Positions 1 through 8,769 of a DNA stretch of 64,000 nucleotides are shown one piece after another. The notes below the pieces were generated by a model, which saw only the letters and a program-made list of their open reading frames with translations, did not search any database and was not told where the DNA came from. The position numbers were made by a program, and so were the translations under genes. This DNA is from an uncultured Actinomycetes bacterium (lineage in GTDB: Bacteria > Actinomycetota > Acidimicrobiia > Acidimicrobiales > Ilumatobacteraceae): the NCBI GenBank assembly GCA_903872155.1, contig CAIQJP010000087.1:1-64000 (forward strand), given 5' to 3'. Position 1 is the stretch's first letter. Each line of letters starts with the position of its first letter.

Positions 1-61
1 CTCAAAATCAACCGAGCAAGTAGGGTGTCGTTACGTTCCCCTCATTTATTAGGAGCGTGCC

Positions 62-1360
62 ATGTCAGTCACCGTCGTCGTCGGAGCCCAATGGGGCGAT
101 GAAGGCAAAGCCAAGGTCATCGACCTTCTTGCCCGAGAGAATTCGGTTGTCGCTCGCTACCAGGGTGGACATAACGCTGGCCACACTGTTGTTGTTGGTG
201 CCGAGAAGTACGCACTGCAACTCATTCCATCGGGAGTTTTGTACGACCACGTCACGCCAGTCATTGGTAACGGTGTCGTCGTTGACATGCCGACACTCTT
301 CGCCGAAATCGATCGCCTTGAGTCGCGCGGCATTTCGTGTACCAAATTGACTGTCTCAAGTCTGGCCCAACTGATCTTTCCGTGGCATCAATCGTGGGAC
401 GCCATCTCTGAAGGCAACTTGGGTGACAACAAGATTGGGACAACCCTGAAGGGGATTGGACCGGCTTATGCCGACAAGGCTCGTCGAGTGGGTATTCGAG
501 TGGGCGAATGTGTCGACTTGGCGACATTTGCTGTGCTGGTGCGCGAACGCGCAACAGCAGAAAACATCAACATTGTTCATGCGGGTGGCGAAGCTCTTGA
601 CATTGAACAAATCGTTTCGGACTTCGTTGCATACGCAAAGCGCTTACAGCCATACATCGGTGACACTGTCGGTCTGCTGCACGATGCTGTCGATGCTGGT
701 CAAGACATCCTGCTTGAAGGTGCTCAGGCAACCTTTCTCGATCTTGACCATGGCACATACCCATTCGTGACGTCATCAAATCCGACCGCAGGTGGAGCGA
801 GCGTTGGATCAGGTATTGGACCACGACTCCTTGATCGCATCATCGGAATTACGAAGGCCTACACAACACGTGTTGGTTCTGGACCTTTCCCGACCGAAAC
901 CCTTGGTGAGATTGGCGACAAGTTAGTTGACATTGGTCGCGAGTTCGGCACCGTTACTGGCCGTCGACGTCGTACGGGCTGGGTTGACTGCGTGATGTTG
1001 CGTCACGCTGGTCGTATTAATTCACTCACCGAGTTGGCCTTGACGAAACTTGATGTCTTAGACACATTTGATGAGGTCAAAGTATGTACGGGCTATCGCA
1101 TTAATGGCGAACTCATACACGGCTATCCCGATCGCAGTGATGTACTTGGTCAGGTTGTGGCCGATTACATCACCATGCCAGGTTGGAAAAAGGAACTGCG
1201 CAATTGTCGCTCGGTGAAAGATCTACCGGCAGAAGCCCTTGCGTTTATTACTGCAGTCGAACGTGAATCCGGAATTCCGATTCGCATCATTGGTGTCGGT
1301 CCTGAGCGCGATGATGTACTTGATTGGACTTCTGCTTCAATATTTGGAGGTACGGCATGA
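62..1360 (+). CDS. purA: Adenylosuccinate synthetase
   Basis: The product joins IMP and aspartate using GTP, the first committed step from IMP to AMP in the cytoplasm. At 432 residues it has the usual family length. The N-terminal P-loop signature QWGDEGKAK is at residues 10-18 and the GHNAGHT motif follows near residues 36-42. The IMP-binding segment GIGPAYADKARR lies near residue 135. An AGGAG ribosome binding site sits six bases before the ATG. The stop overlaps the purB start in an ATGA junction, so the two AMP-pathway genes are probably translationally coupled. Identification is secure. Confidence 0.97.
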   Translation: MSVTVVVGAQWGDEGKAKVIDLLARENSVVARYQGGHNAGHTVVVGAEKYALQLIPSGVLYDHVTPVIGNGVVVDMPTLFAEIDRLESRGISCTKLTVSSLAQLIFPWHQSWDAISEGNLGDNKIGTTLKGIGPAYADKARRVGIRVGECVDLATFAVLVRERATAENINIVHAGGEALDIEQIVSDFVAYAKRLQPYIGDTVGLLHDAVDAGQDILLEGAQATFLDLDHGTYPFVTSSNPTAGGASVGSGIGPRLLDRIIGITKAYTTRVGSGPFPTETLGEIGDKLVDIGREFGTVTGRRRRTGWVDCVMLRHAGRINSLTELALTKLDVLDTFDEVKVCTGYRINGELIHGYPDRSDVLGQVVADYITMPGWKKELRNCRSVKDLPAEALAFITAVERESGIPIRIIGVGPERDDVLDWTSASIFGGTA

Positions 1361-2667
1361 TCCCTCGTTATTCATTACCCGAGATGGAGTCGGTCTTTTC
1401 AGATGAATCTCGTTTTGGTCGGTGGGTTGAAATTGAATTATTAGCAACTGAAGCTCATAGTGCTTTAGGAGTTGTTCCAGCAGCCGACGCTGCGACTTGT
1501 CGAGCCAATTCTCCTGTTGTCGACTCGCGCTTTATTGAAGATGTCCTTGATCGCGAAAAGATTACCGATCATGACGTTGCAGCGTTCGTTGATATTTTGC
1601 AATCGCGTATTGGTGGCACTGCAGGTGCTTGGATTCACTACGGGCTCACGTCAAGTGACATTGTCGATACAGCCTGGTGCTGGATGTTGCGCGATGCAGC
1701 TGACTTGTTAATTGAAGCCTCGTCAAAACTCCTACGAGTCGTGGTGAGTTTGGCTAAAGCTCATCGCGACACGGTGATGATTGGACGAACACATGGCGTA
1801 CACGCCGAACCAACGACGTTCGGAGCAAAAGTTGCCTTGTGGGCGCTGCAAATTGATCGTGATCGAAGCCGATTGATCGCTGCTCGCGAAAATATCGCAG
1901 TGTGCAAACTGTCTGGCGCAGTCGGAACGTATTCAAATGTTGATCCCAAAGTCGAACAGCATGTTGCTCATGCCTTGGCTTTGAAAGCAGTCCCGGCCAC
2001 ACAGGTGATCTCTCGTGATCGACATGCCGAATACATGTGGGCGTGTGCTGCAGTTGGCAACACCTGTGAAATGATCGCTGTTGAGTTACGTCATCTGCAA
2101 CGAACCGAAGTGCGCGAAGTTGAAGAAGGTTTCAAAGCGGGACAAAAAGGTTCGTCGGCAATGCCTCACAAGCGCAACCCAATCTCGGCCGAAACAATCA
2201 CTGGCCTATCGCGAGTACTTCGGGGAAATCTCCAAGCCGCTATGCAAGATGTGGCATTGTGGCACGAACGCGACATCTCACATAGTTCGGTTGAACGTGT
2301 CGTTCTTCCCGATTCATCATTGATGGCGCATTACGTCATGCATCGCTTACGACGTCTGCTTGAAGGTCTGCAGGTTTCACCTGAGCGAATGAAACACAAT
2401 TTGTATTCAAGTCATGGATTGGTTTTTAGCCAGCCAGTACTTCTCGCTTTAGTTCAATCAGGACTGACTCGTGATGAGGCCTATCGCATTGTTCAAGAAG
2501 CAGCAGCAACATCTTGGGAACGTTCACAAGATTTTCGATCGGTGCTTGAAGCCGATTCGCGTTTGGAACGAGTTGACAAGAAAGTTCTTGACGAAGCTTT
2601 TGACCTAAAGCGTTCGTTGGTGCATATCGGGCAGGTATTTACTGCTCTCGATGCACTTGAAGTTTAA
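1357..2667 (+). CDS. purB: Adenylosuccinate lyase
   Basis: This enzyme removes fumarate from adenylosuccinate and from SAICAR, so it serves both AMP synthesis and step 8 of de novo purine synthesis. The fumarase/aspartase superfamily signature GSSAMPHKRNP is at about residues 264-274, and the catalytic-loop TSSD motif occurs near residue 100. I chose the ATG at 1357 over an in-frame upstream codon at 1324 because the protein then starts MIPRYSLPEM, the usual family N terminus, and a GGAGG lies seven bases upstream. It overlaps purA by four bases. It ends three bases from the convergent gene at 2671. Confidence 0.97.
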   Translation: MIPRYSLPEMESVFSDESRFGRWVEIELLATEAHSALGVVPAADAATCRANSPVVDSRFIEDVLDREKITDHDVAAFVDILQSRIGGTAGAWIHYGLTSSDIVDTAWCWMLRDAADLLIEASSKLLRVVVSLAKAHRDTVMIGRTHGVHAEPTTFGAKVALWALQIDRDRSRLIAARENIAVCKLSGAVGTYSNVDPKVEQHVAHALALKAVPATQVISRDRHAEYMWACAAVGNTCEMIAVELRHLQRTEVREVEEGFKAGQKGSSAMPHKRNPISAETITGLSRVLRGNLQAAMQDVALWHERDISHSSVERVVLPDSSLMAHYVMHRLRRLLEGLQVSPERMKHNLYSSHGLVFSQPVLLALVQSGLTRDEAYRIVQEAAATSWERSQDFRSVLEADSRLERVDKKVLDEAFDLKRSLVHIGQVFTALDALEV

Positions 2668-2670
2668 AAA

Positions 2671-3072
2671 TCAGCGAGTGATTCCAGCTTTTTTCAAGAC
2701 TGCTGGATCAACGCCAATTTCACGCCAAGCGGTGTAGGTGATTCCGTTGCGGTCGCCGTATGAACGAGCGACTTTAACGAATGCTTTTTCTAGCGGTCCG
2801 ATTTGCTGAGCGGTTGTCATTTCCGCAAGTTCCATTGCGAGGTCGAGGCGTTCTTGCGACAACTTCAATTGAGTAATTGCATCTGAATCATCAAATTGAT
2901 TTTCGATAACTGCAAGGCGCTTCTTGATTGAATCCGGTGTGCGCTTACGGCCACGCTTTGGCTTATTGCGTCGCACTGCTTCAAGGTAGTCACGAACTGT
3001 GCGACTCTCTGCTCTTCCAACCGCCAAAGCAGCCTTATGAGACTTTGTCATTGGTGTCTTAGGTGCTGCCAT
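2671..3072 (-). CDS. Conserved actinobacterial protein of unknown function
   Basis: A 133-residue basic, soluble protein with no membrane segment. The N-terminal 50 residues are rich in Lys and Arg (KPKRGRKRTPDS), followed by a predicted helical region and a C terminus reading YTAWREIGVDPAVLKKAGI. That C-terminal pattern looks familiar from uncharacterised actinobacterial proteins, but I know of no assigned function. The start at 3072 (MAAPKTPMTKSH) is preferred because the upstream extension to 3141 does not resemble coding sequence. The basic N terminus could bind nucleic acid, which is only inference. It is divergent from pyrE. Confidence 0.7.
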   Translation of the reverse strand: MAAPKTPMTKSHKAALAVGRAESRTVRDYLEAVRRNKPKRGRKRTPDSIKKRLAVIENQFDDSDAITQLKLSQERLDLAMELAEMTTAQQIGPLEKAFVKVARSYGDRNGITYTAWREIGVDPAVLKKAGITR

Positions 3073-3213
3073 GTATTGCAATATATGACCGCAATTTGAG
3101 CGTTGCCTTGTTTTCCTTCGTAAGAATTCATTACTTAACACTCAAGAAATCGTCGTATTTATTTCTGATACAAGTGAGTCTCACAAAGAGATACACGTCG
3201 GCGATTCGCGCAC

Positions 3214-3219
3214 TACTGT
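3214..3219 (+). promoter_or_regulatory. Putative -10 element of a leaderless pyrE promoter
   Basis: The hexamer TACTGT fits the actinobacterial TAnnnT -10 pattern and ends eight bases before the pyrE ATG. Transcription would then start at or next to the A of the start codon, giving a leaderless mRNA. No ribosome binding site is visible between the hexamer and the ATG, which agrees with this reading. No clear -35 is seen. Confidence 0.4.
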
Positions 3220-3227
3220 AATTACCG

Positions 3228-3809
3228 ATGAGTAATTTTTTAAATGCGCTACCTACTCTTGATCCTGCTCGACACGCATTACGTGAACATGTACTTCGTC
3301 ATTCGTTAAAGACTGGGAACTTCACGTTGAAGTCAGGGGCAAGTAGTTCGTGGTTTCTCGATACAAAGCAAACGGCATGTCGGGCTGATGGCGTGGTGTT
3401 GATGGCAGATGTCGCTTTAGACCTCATTCCTAAAGATGCTGTCGCGATCGGTGGGTTGACGATGGGCGCCGACCCTGTCGCATATGGGATTGCTGCCGTG
3501 GCCGCTACTCGTGGCATTGATCTTCGAAGTTTTAGCGTTCGTAAAGAAGCGAAAGATCATGGTGTGACGGGGCGCATCGCCGGCGCTTTGCAACCTGGTG
3601 ACAAAGTAGTCATCACTGAAGACACTGTGACTCGCGGAACGTCAATCATGGAAGCGGTTGACGCTGTTGTTGCATTTGGCGCGATTCCAGTATTAATCAC
3701 AGTCGTCGTCGATCGTGGCGGAACATGCGGAGCGATGGCCGCCGAGCGCGGAATTCCGTTTGTGCCAATGTTGACGGCACTCGACTTGGGATATGGATAC
3801 GGCACCTGA
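3228..3809 (+). CDS. pyrE: Orotate phosphoribosyltransferase
   Basis: It transfers phosphoribose from PRPP to orotate to make OMP in pyrimidine synthesis. The type I PRTase PRPP-binding motif VVITEDTVTRGTS is at about residues 127-139, with the two acidic residues present. The FTLKSGASSSWFLDTK segment near residues 32-47 is typical of bacterial PyrE. At 193 residues the length is normal. No ribosome binding site precedes the ATG and a -10-like hexamer sits immediately upstream, so the mRNA may be leaderless. Confidence 0.95.
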   Translation: MSNFLNALPTLDPARHALREHVLRHSLKTGNFTLKSGASSSWFLDTKQTACRADGVVLMADVALDLIPKDAVAIGGLTMGADPVAYGIAAVAATRGIDLRSFSVRKEAKDHGVTGRIAGALQPGDKVVITEDTVTRGTSIMEAVDAVVAFGAIPVLITVVVDRGGTCGAMAAERGIPFVPMLTALDLGYGYGT

Positions 3810-3905
3810 CCCGCAACAAGTGCACTTGTGATTGGTGCCTTAAGTCCCTGAGTAATCCGCCGACATGCTCTAAGTATTCGGACCTCGAATAATGACACTT
3901 GGGAC

Positions 3906-4835
3906 ATGATCCGTCATTTGCCAATTCCCCATGACCCGCGACCAATCTTGGTGGGTTTGGATGGGTCCGAAAACTCTGAGAGTGCAATGTGGTGGGCCGT
4001 TGACATTGCAGTTGAGTCCAAACGAAATTTGCGTCTCTTAACGTGCTACTCATTGCCAGCGCTCGTCGGCATGGGGGTTTCGGCAGGATATGTCGGGCCG
4101 ATGTTGTCTTCGGAGGAAATCCGTGCGGCAGATGAACACAATCGAACAGCGCTTGACTTATTGAAGTCGAAAATATTGAAGACACATCCAGAAATAGAGA
4201 TTGAAACCTTTCTCGATCAGGGTTCACCAGTGATGGCCCTATTAAAGGCCTCGGAAGATGCATCGATGATTGTGGTCGGAACCAAAGGTGTCGGATCTGG
4301 ACATGCGCTATTAATGGGATCGGTCAGTTATGCCATTGCTCATCGGGCCGCGTGTCCGGTCGTTTTAGTTCCTGAAAGTGCCAAGCGGACTTCTGCTGGT
4401 CGAGTTGTTGTGGGTATTGATAGTTCGAAAGGTGCACTTGATGCTGCCAATTGGGCTTTGCACTTTGCTGAAGATATGCATCGCGATCTTGAGCTCATTA
4501 CCGCGTGGCATTATCCGTATTCAGCGATGTCCCCAGAGTTTGGTGTGATGTCTGGACCCGATATTGAAGAACTCCGACTTGCGATGTTACGTGATGCTCG
4601 CAAACTTGTGAACCGTGTCAAAAAGCATTTGTCTGAAGATGAAGGCTCGCGAGTTTCAATTAGTGCTGAAGTGATCGAAGGTTCTTCAGCTGACTCATTG
4701 GTTGAATACACAACTCCGCAAGACATCTTGGTCGTCGGATCAAAGAGTCACAGTCTGATTGCTGCAGTGTTGTTGGGTAGTACCGCGGTCGGAGTAGCCC
4801 ATCGCAGTAAGTGCCCCGTTGTCATCGTTCATTAA
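3906..4835 (+). CDS. Universal stress protein, two UspA domains
   Basis: A 309-residue cytoplasmic protein with two tandem UspA folds (about residues 12-155 and 160-309). The first carries the ATP-binding pattern G-x2-G-x9-G-S as GTKGVGSGHALLMGS. The second has GSKSHSLIAAVLLGS, where the second glycine is Ser, so it may bind nucleotide differently. Double-domain proteins of this type are common in actinobacteria and linked to hypoxia and dormancy. The last codons and stop are duplicated just downstream (see the repeat at 4821). Its precise role here is not known. Confidence 0.9.
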   Translation: MIRHLPIPHDPRPILVGLDGSENSESAMWWAVDIAVESKRNLRLLTCYSLPALVGMGVSAGYVGPMLSSEEIRAADEHNRTALDLLKSKILKTHPEIEIETFLDQGSPVMALLKASEDASMIVVGTKGVGSGHALLMGSVSYAIAHRAACPVVLVPESAKRTSAGRVVVGIDSSKGALDAANWALHFAEDMHRDLELITAWHYPYSAMSPEFGVMSGPDIEELRLAMLRDARKLVNRVKKHLSEDEGSRVSISAEVIEGSSADSLVEYTTPQDILVVGSKSHSLIAAVLLGSTAVGVAHRSKCPVVIVH

Positions 4836-4854
4836 AGTGTCATCGTTCATTAAT
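4821..4854 (+). repeat. 18-bp-period tandem duplication across the stop of the stress protein gene
   Basis: TGTCATCGTTCATTAA occurs at 4821-4836 and again at 4839-4854. The first copy encodes the last residues (VIVH) and the TAA stop of the universal stress protein. The second lies in the 3' untranslated region. A looser third match (GTCATAGTCGTTAA) follows. It looks like replication slippage. Confidence 0.8.
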
Positions 4855-4889
4855 GCGTCATAGTCGTTAAAAAGTCATAGCCTGACAAC

Positions 4890-5723
4890 GTGACCATGCA
4901 ACAACTTTTTGCCCTCGAACCTCATGGCGTTGACACATTCGTCGGGGCTGGACGGGAATACCCGTGGGGTGGCTTATATGGCGGTCACATTGTTGCGCAA
5001 GCGTTGTGGGCCGCTGCCGAAACAGTTGAACCCGATATGGAACCTCATTCGTTACGGGCATACTTCATTCGACGTGGCAGTCCTAAAGACACGGTACGTT
5101 ACGAAGTTGATCGCATTCGTAACGGCAAAAGTTTTTGCACGCGTCGTGTTGTAGCGCGTCAAGAAAATGGCGCCATTCTCAACTTGGAAGCAAGTTTTCA
5201 AAAATTTGAAGATGCACCTGATGTGCAACCCATTACCTTCCCAACAGGGGTTCCGCTCCCAGACAAAATGAACAACTCAACTTGGTCTGAATTCTTTGAT
5301 CGACGTTGGATTGAGAAAGTTGATCATCCGCATGACGGACGTGAAGGTGCTGGCCGTGCGATGGCTTGGTTCCGAGTGACCGAAGAGTTGGGCGATCCTG
5401 GCGATCAGCGGGCACAACTATTGCATCGATGTGCGTTTGCTTATCTCAGTGACGATTTGCCAACTGATGCGGTGGTACGAACTCACCCCGAGATTTCATT
5501 ACGTCCTGAGAACCATCGCAACTTTCAAGGTGCCAGTCTTGACCACACGATTTGGTTTCATCGACCGATTCAAAGTGATCGCTGGCATTTGCACGATTTC
5601 ACATGTCATTCATTAGGGAACAATCGTGGTCTTGCACTTGGTCATGTCTTCAGTGAAGACGGTGTTTTAGTCGCAACGGTTGCTCAAGAAGCGCTGATTC
5701 GCGATCTCACACCGTCGACATAA
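4890..5723 (+). CDS. tesB: Acyl-CoA thioesterase II
   Basis: It hydrolyses acyl-CoA to free fatty acid and CoA. The double hot-dog fold is recognisable: the N-terminal half has GGLYGGHIVAQAL (about residues 28-40) and HSLRAYFIRRG, and the C-terminal half has AYLSDDLPTDA and ASLDHTIWFHRP, the regions holding the catalytic Asp and Thr/Gln of the TesB family. At 277 residues it is close to the E. coli protein. The start is GTG at 4890 or ATG at 4896, in frame two codons apart. Its 3' end overlaps the convergent acyltransferase gene by 40 bases. Confidence 0.93.
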   Translation: MTMQQLFALEPHGVDTFVGAGREYPWGGLYGGHIVAQALWAAAETVEPDMEPHSLRAYFIRRGSPKDTVRYEVDRIRNGKSFCTRRVVARQENGAILNLEASFQKFEDAPDVQPITFPTGVPLPDKMNNSTWSEFFDRRWIEKVDHPHDGREGAGRAMAWFRVTEELGDPGDQRAQLLHRCAFAYLSDDLPTDAVVRTHPEISLRPENHRNFQGASLDHTIWFHRPIQSDRWHLHDFTCHSLGNNRGLALGHVFSEDGVLVATVAQEALIRDLTPST

Positions 5724-7834
5724 GGCGTCACTGCGGCGTCAATCAACGGCGTTAAAAACTGAACATATGTAGTGGTGAGGTGATGTGAATCGCGATACAT
5801 CAAAAGGTTGCCGGTAATCACTGGACAAGTGTCAAGCGAACATACCCAATTGCTGATATCGAGATATTGGGCGTTGTTTTCTGCTGCAACATCAATGCTG
5901 GTTTGCTGACGATTCGCCCGAATTCCTTTGTCGCGACTGACCGCACACGAACCAACATTTTTGATCGCTTTTGACAAACAAATTGGTACGTCAGTTCCGG
6001 GGTAGGGAGTATCGGTAATAACAATCGGACTGATACCCATACCTTGCAACTTCGGAATCAACGTTGCGTTACCAGCTTTTACAATCGAGTCGGCGAATGG
6101 TTGGCCAGTTGCTGGATCGGTTAAACGATTTGAGTTAGTCATAAAGACCACACGCACATTTTCAGCGACAAAACGTTCAAGGACTTTTTCTCGCCATGGT
6201 TGACAACCCGGATACGTAGGACCAACCAATGAATTAGCGGTGATCAGATCAATTGTGGTGCAACCCATTTTGGTCAAAATGACTAAACGCCAGTGATGAT
6301 CGAGCGCAATCTGATTGAGAGCAGGAAACCATTGGGCTGCATGGGAGTCGCCATATAGCGCGACGGTGAAATCTGAAGCTGTGTCACCGTATACGCAAAC
6401 CTTGGGTTCAGTATCGATCAAGTTGACGTGGCAACCATTGTCATATATTTCGGGCTTGTCACCAGAGGCACCGCGCAATGACGGTTGCAAGTTCGCCGGA
6501 ACCTCATCGGTCAGCGCTCCGGCTATGACCGCGTCAATGGGAGCCACAGCATTGACGATGGCCGGAGGCGGACCTTCAGGAATTGTGACGAGCGATGTCG
6601 TCGTTTCAATCGGCGCAGTCGTGCTTTCAGCAGATACAACTGCGACTGTTGTTGATGTGGTGGTTGCGATCGCAATGGGCGCCTCAGCAATGACATCAGT
6701 GCTCAATGCCACTGATGATGATCGCAAGACAAAGCCGACTCCGAGACTCATCACAATTAAGGCCCCACCAACTATGAGTGCGAGACGTGGTTTGGCTTGC
6801 AGCGAAACTGAATGGCGTACTGGATTTTCTAAGAAGTGATGCGAGAGTGATGCGGCGATCACTGCTGCGGTAATTGCAATGATGCGTTCACTAACGCGTA
6901 AGTCGCGCCCTGCATGCGATTCGGCGATGATGAGAACTGGCCAGTGCCACAAGTAGATCGAGTATGAACGTGCACCAATCCATTGCAAAGGTTTGATTGA
7001 AAGAATTCGTTGCGGACCCCAATGTGCGTTTTGCCCGGCCATGAGAACGAGCGCAGTTGCGACAACGGGAAGTAGGGCCAACTTGCCAGGGAAGGCCAGT
7101 TTCTCGGTGATTTTGAGTCCGCTGATGATGATGGCGAACAATCCGAGCCAACCAATGACCGCGCGGAAATTGCTGGGGAGTTGTTCAACATATTTCCAGG
7201 ACAAGGCAACTAGTGCACCAATGCCGAGTTCCCATGCACGGGTATGTAAGCCAAAGAATGCCCACGGTTGAGATTGTGTGGTTTGCCAAATACAAAGCGC
7301 GAGTGAAACAACGCTGAGAGTAGAGATCGCAACGATTGCTCGCGTATGGCGGTCACGTGACTTCCAGAGCAACAAAATCAACAGCGCGGGCCAGACAATA
7401 TAAAACTGTTCTTCAACTGACAGTGACCAAAAGTGTTGGAACGGTGACGGCGGTTGTCCAGCTTGCAGATAGTCGGTGCTGCGAATGCCGAACAATATGT
7501 TGGAGAAAAAACCTCCACTGGCAACTGCATCAGTTCCGATGTCGTGTAATCGAAGTGGTTCAAGCCAGATGCGGCTGGCAAGAGCAGTCAAGGCAATGAC
7601 CAATGCAGACGCAGGCAACAATCGACGCGCTCGACGGGCGTAAAAGTTCTTCAGTGAAATTTCACCAACCGACGAATGTTCGCTGATCAGTAACGACGTG
7701 ATCAAGAATCCAGAGACGACGAAAAAGACATCGACACCGATGAATCCGCCAGCGAGCCCAAGAAATTTGGCGTGAAAGAGAACGACGAAGCCGACAGCCA
7801 GTGCCCGAAGGCCTTCGATATCGCGTCTAAACAT
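5684..7834 (-). CDS. Membrane acyltransferase (OafA type) with C-terminal SGNH domain
   Basis: A 716-residue protein of the Acyl_transf_3 family that O-acylates surface polysaccharide or peptidoglycan. Residues 1-340 are a polytopic membrane domain starting FRRDIEGLRALAVG, with SGFLIT and FQHFWSLSVEEQFY, all typical. A Thr/Val/Ala-rich linker follows (about 375-430). The C-terminal extracytoplasmic SGNH domain has GDSHAAQWF and the catalytic-dyad region YRDSHHLT. This SGNH domain resembles the separate lipoprotein at 34141-35184. The ATG lies only four bases after the 3' end of tRNA-Phe, so the message probably derives from the tRNA transcript. Confidence 0.92.
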   Translation of the reverse strand: MFRRDIEGLRALAVGFVVLFHAKFLGLAGGFIGVDVFFVVSGFLITSLLISEHSSVGEISLKNFYARRARRLLPASALVIALTALASRIWLEPLRLHDIGTDAVASGGFFSNILFGIRSTDYLQAGQPPSPFQHFWSLSVEEQFYIVWPALLILLLWKSRDRHTRAIVAISTLSVVSLALCIWQTTQSQPWAFFGLHTRAWELGIGALVALSWKYVEQLPSNFRAVIGWLGLFAIIISGLKITEKLAFPGKLALLPVVATALVLMAGQNAHWGPQRILSIKPLQWIGARSYSIYLWHWPVLIIAESHAGRDLRVSERIIAITAAVIAASLSHHFLENPVRHSVSLQAKPRLALIVGGALIVMSLGVGFVLRSSSVALSTDVIAEAPIAIATTTSTTVAVVSAESTTAPIETTTSLVTIPEGPPPAIVNAVAPIDAVIAGALTDEVPANLQPSLRGASGDKPEIYDNGCHVNLIDTEPKVCVYGDTASDFTVALYGDSHAAQWFPALNQIALDHHWRLVILTKMGCTTIDLITANSLVGPTYPGCQPWREKVLERFVAENVRVVFMTNSNRLTDPATGQPFADSIVKAGNATLIPKLQGMGISPIVITDTPYPGTDVPICLSKAIKNVGSCAVSRDKGIRANRQQTSIDVAAENNAQYLDISNWVCSLDTCPVITGNLLMYRDSHHLTTTYVQFLTPLIDAAVTPYVDGVRSRISAS

Positions 7835-7838
7835 GAAG

Positions 7839-7911
7839 TGGTCGAGACCGGCGTCGATCCGGTGACCTTCCGCTTTTCAGGCGGACGCTCTGCCGACTGA
7901 GCTACTCGACC
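7839..7911 (-). tRNA. tRNA-Phe (GAA)
   Basis: A cloverleaf can be folded by eye: acceptor GGTCGAG pairs perfectly with CTCGACC, anticodon loop CTGAAAA gives GAA, and the T-loop is present with discriminator A. CCA is not encoded. It is the last tRNA in a Glu-Asp-Phe cluster on this strand. The next gene, an acyltransferase, starts four bases beyond its 3' end. Confidence 0.95.
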
Positions 7912-7939
7912 GTGTGCTTGTGGGTTTCCCCACACGCAC

Positions 7940-8016
7940 TGGCGGTCCCGACGGGACTCGAACCCGCGACCTCCGGCTTGACAGGCCGGCGTGAACTCCA
8001 ACTTCACCACGAGACC
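7940..8016 (-). tRNA. tRNA-Asp (GTC)
   Basis: The acceptor stem GGTCTCG/CGGGACC has one T-G wobble. Anticodon loop CTGTCAA gives GTC, the T-arm reads GCGGGTTCGAGTCCCGT, the discriminator is G and CCA is encoded (7940-7942). It is the middle member of the cluster. Confidence 0.95.
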
Positions 8017-8106
8017 AAAACGTTTGCTTTGGTTATTGCAATTTCGGCTATGTACTAGATCTGAACTAGATGCATTACGTACTAGATGTCGGACCGCAAA
8101 ACGGTC

Positions 8107-8182
8107 TGGCACCCCCAACGGGATTCGAACCCGTGCCGCCACCTTGAAAGGGTGGTGTCCTAGGCCACTAGACGATGGGGGC
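8107..8182 (-). tRNA. tRNA-Glu (TTC)
   Basis: The acceptor GCCCCCA pairs with TGGGGGT (one terminal G-T). Anticodon loop CTTTCAA gives TTC, the discriminator is G and CCA is encoded (8107-8109). It is first in the cluster. The 90-base spacer to tRNA-Asp contains three copies of CTAGAT but no recognisable gene. Confidence 0.95.
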
Positions 8183-8268
8183 TTGGGCACTCGTCTCGAT
8201 GAGAGCGTGGCAACTCTAACAGGACTGCCTGCGGTCTCCACCCGAAGAACGGTGACCGACATGGGGTT

Positions 8269-8769
8269 TTACGCAACAGGGTTTTGCATCAGGGCCGAGA
8301 TGGCACTGTCGAGGAGCCACGACAAGAAGTTGTAGAGGGCGAGTTCATCATGGCGCGGGTCGTCCTCGTCGAGGTAGTCGTCGATTTCACCAACATTGAG
8401 CAGAGTTCCTAGAACGAGGCGCACGCTGTTGAGAGCAGCGCAGAATGCATCTAATTGCGCAAAAGTGACGATTTTCAGCTTGTCGTCGCCCAAGAACGCG
8501 TCGACGGTGGCAATCGAGTCCAGTCGACTAGCGACCAACTCGTCGCGCATGAGGCGTTGGTATTCGGTTTCAGCCTCGTCGTTATCGAAATAGGCCGGCG
8601 GGAAAAGTCGAGCCAGCTTTGGGTCACCGACTGGAGCAGTGGTCAACAATTCTCGAACTTCGCCAATCAGCGTGCGGAGCAAGCCGCGTTCGTCGGGACC
8701 CAAATTGATGGCAATTCCCTTTTTGGAAGTTGTGAAGGGTGGTTTGACCCGGGCCACGTCAGACCGCAT
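8269..8769 (-). CDS. DUF2017 family protein
   Basis: An approximately 166-residue soluble, acidic, mostly helical protein. The pattern [17 protein letters not shown] near the N terminus and [11 protein letters not shown] at the C terminus match the DUF2017 family, which is typically encoded directly behind clpS in actinobacteria. Function is unknown; the constant linkage suggests a link to Clp proteolysis. An ATG at 8769 overlaps the clpS 3' end by 11 bases. A GTG shortly downstream is a possible alternative. The longer open frame to 8934 lies inside clpS and is not expected to be translated. Confidence 0.8.
   Translation of the reverse strand: MRSDVARVKPPFTTSKKGIAINLGPDERGLLRTLIGEVRELLTTAPVGDPKLARLFPPAYFDNDEAETEYQRLMRDELVASRLDSIATVDAFLGDDKLKIVTFAQLDAFCAALNSVRLVLGTLLNVGEIDDYLDEDDPRHDELALYNFLSWLLDSAISALMQNPVA

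Noticed and set aside
3697-4263. Minus-strand open frame of 188 codons across pyrE and the stress protein
   Set aside because: It is antisense to two well-identified genes and has no recognisable protein features.
8017-8106. Attachment site suggested by three CTAGAT copies between tRNA-Asp and tRNA-Glu
   Set aside because: The copies are only six bases, irregularly spaced, and no integrase or duplicate tRNA end is nearby.
7702-8262. Open frame of 186 codons on the minus strand
   Set aside because: It runs through three tRNA genes and the start of the acyltransferase, so it is an artefact.
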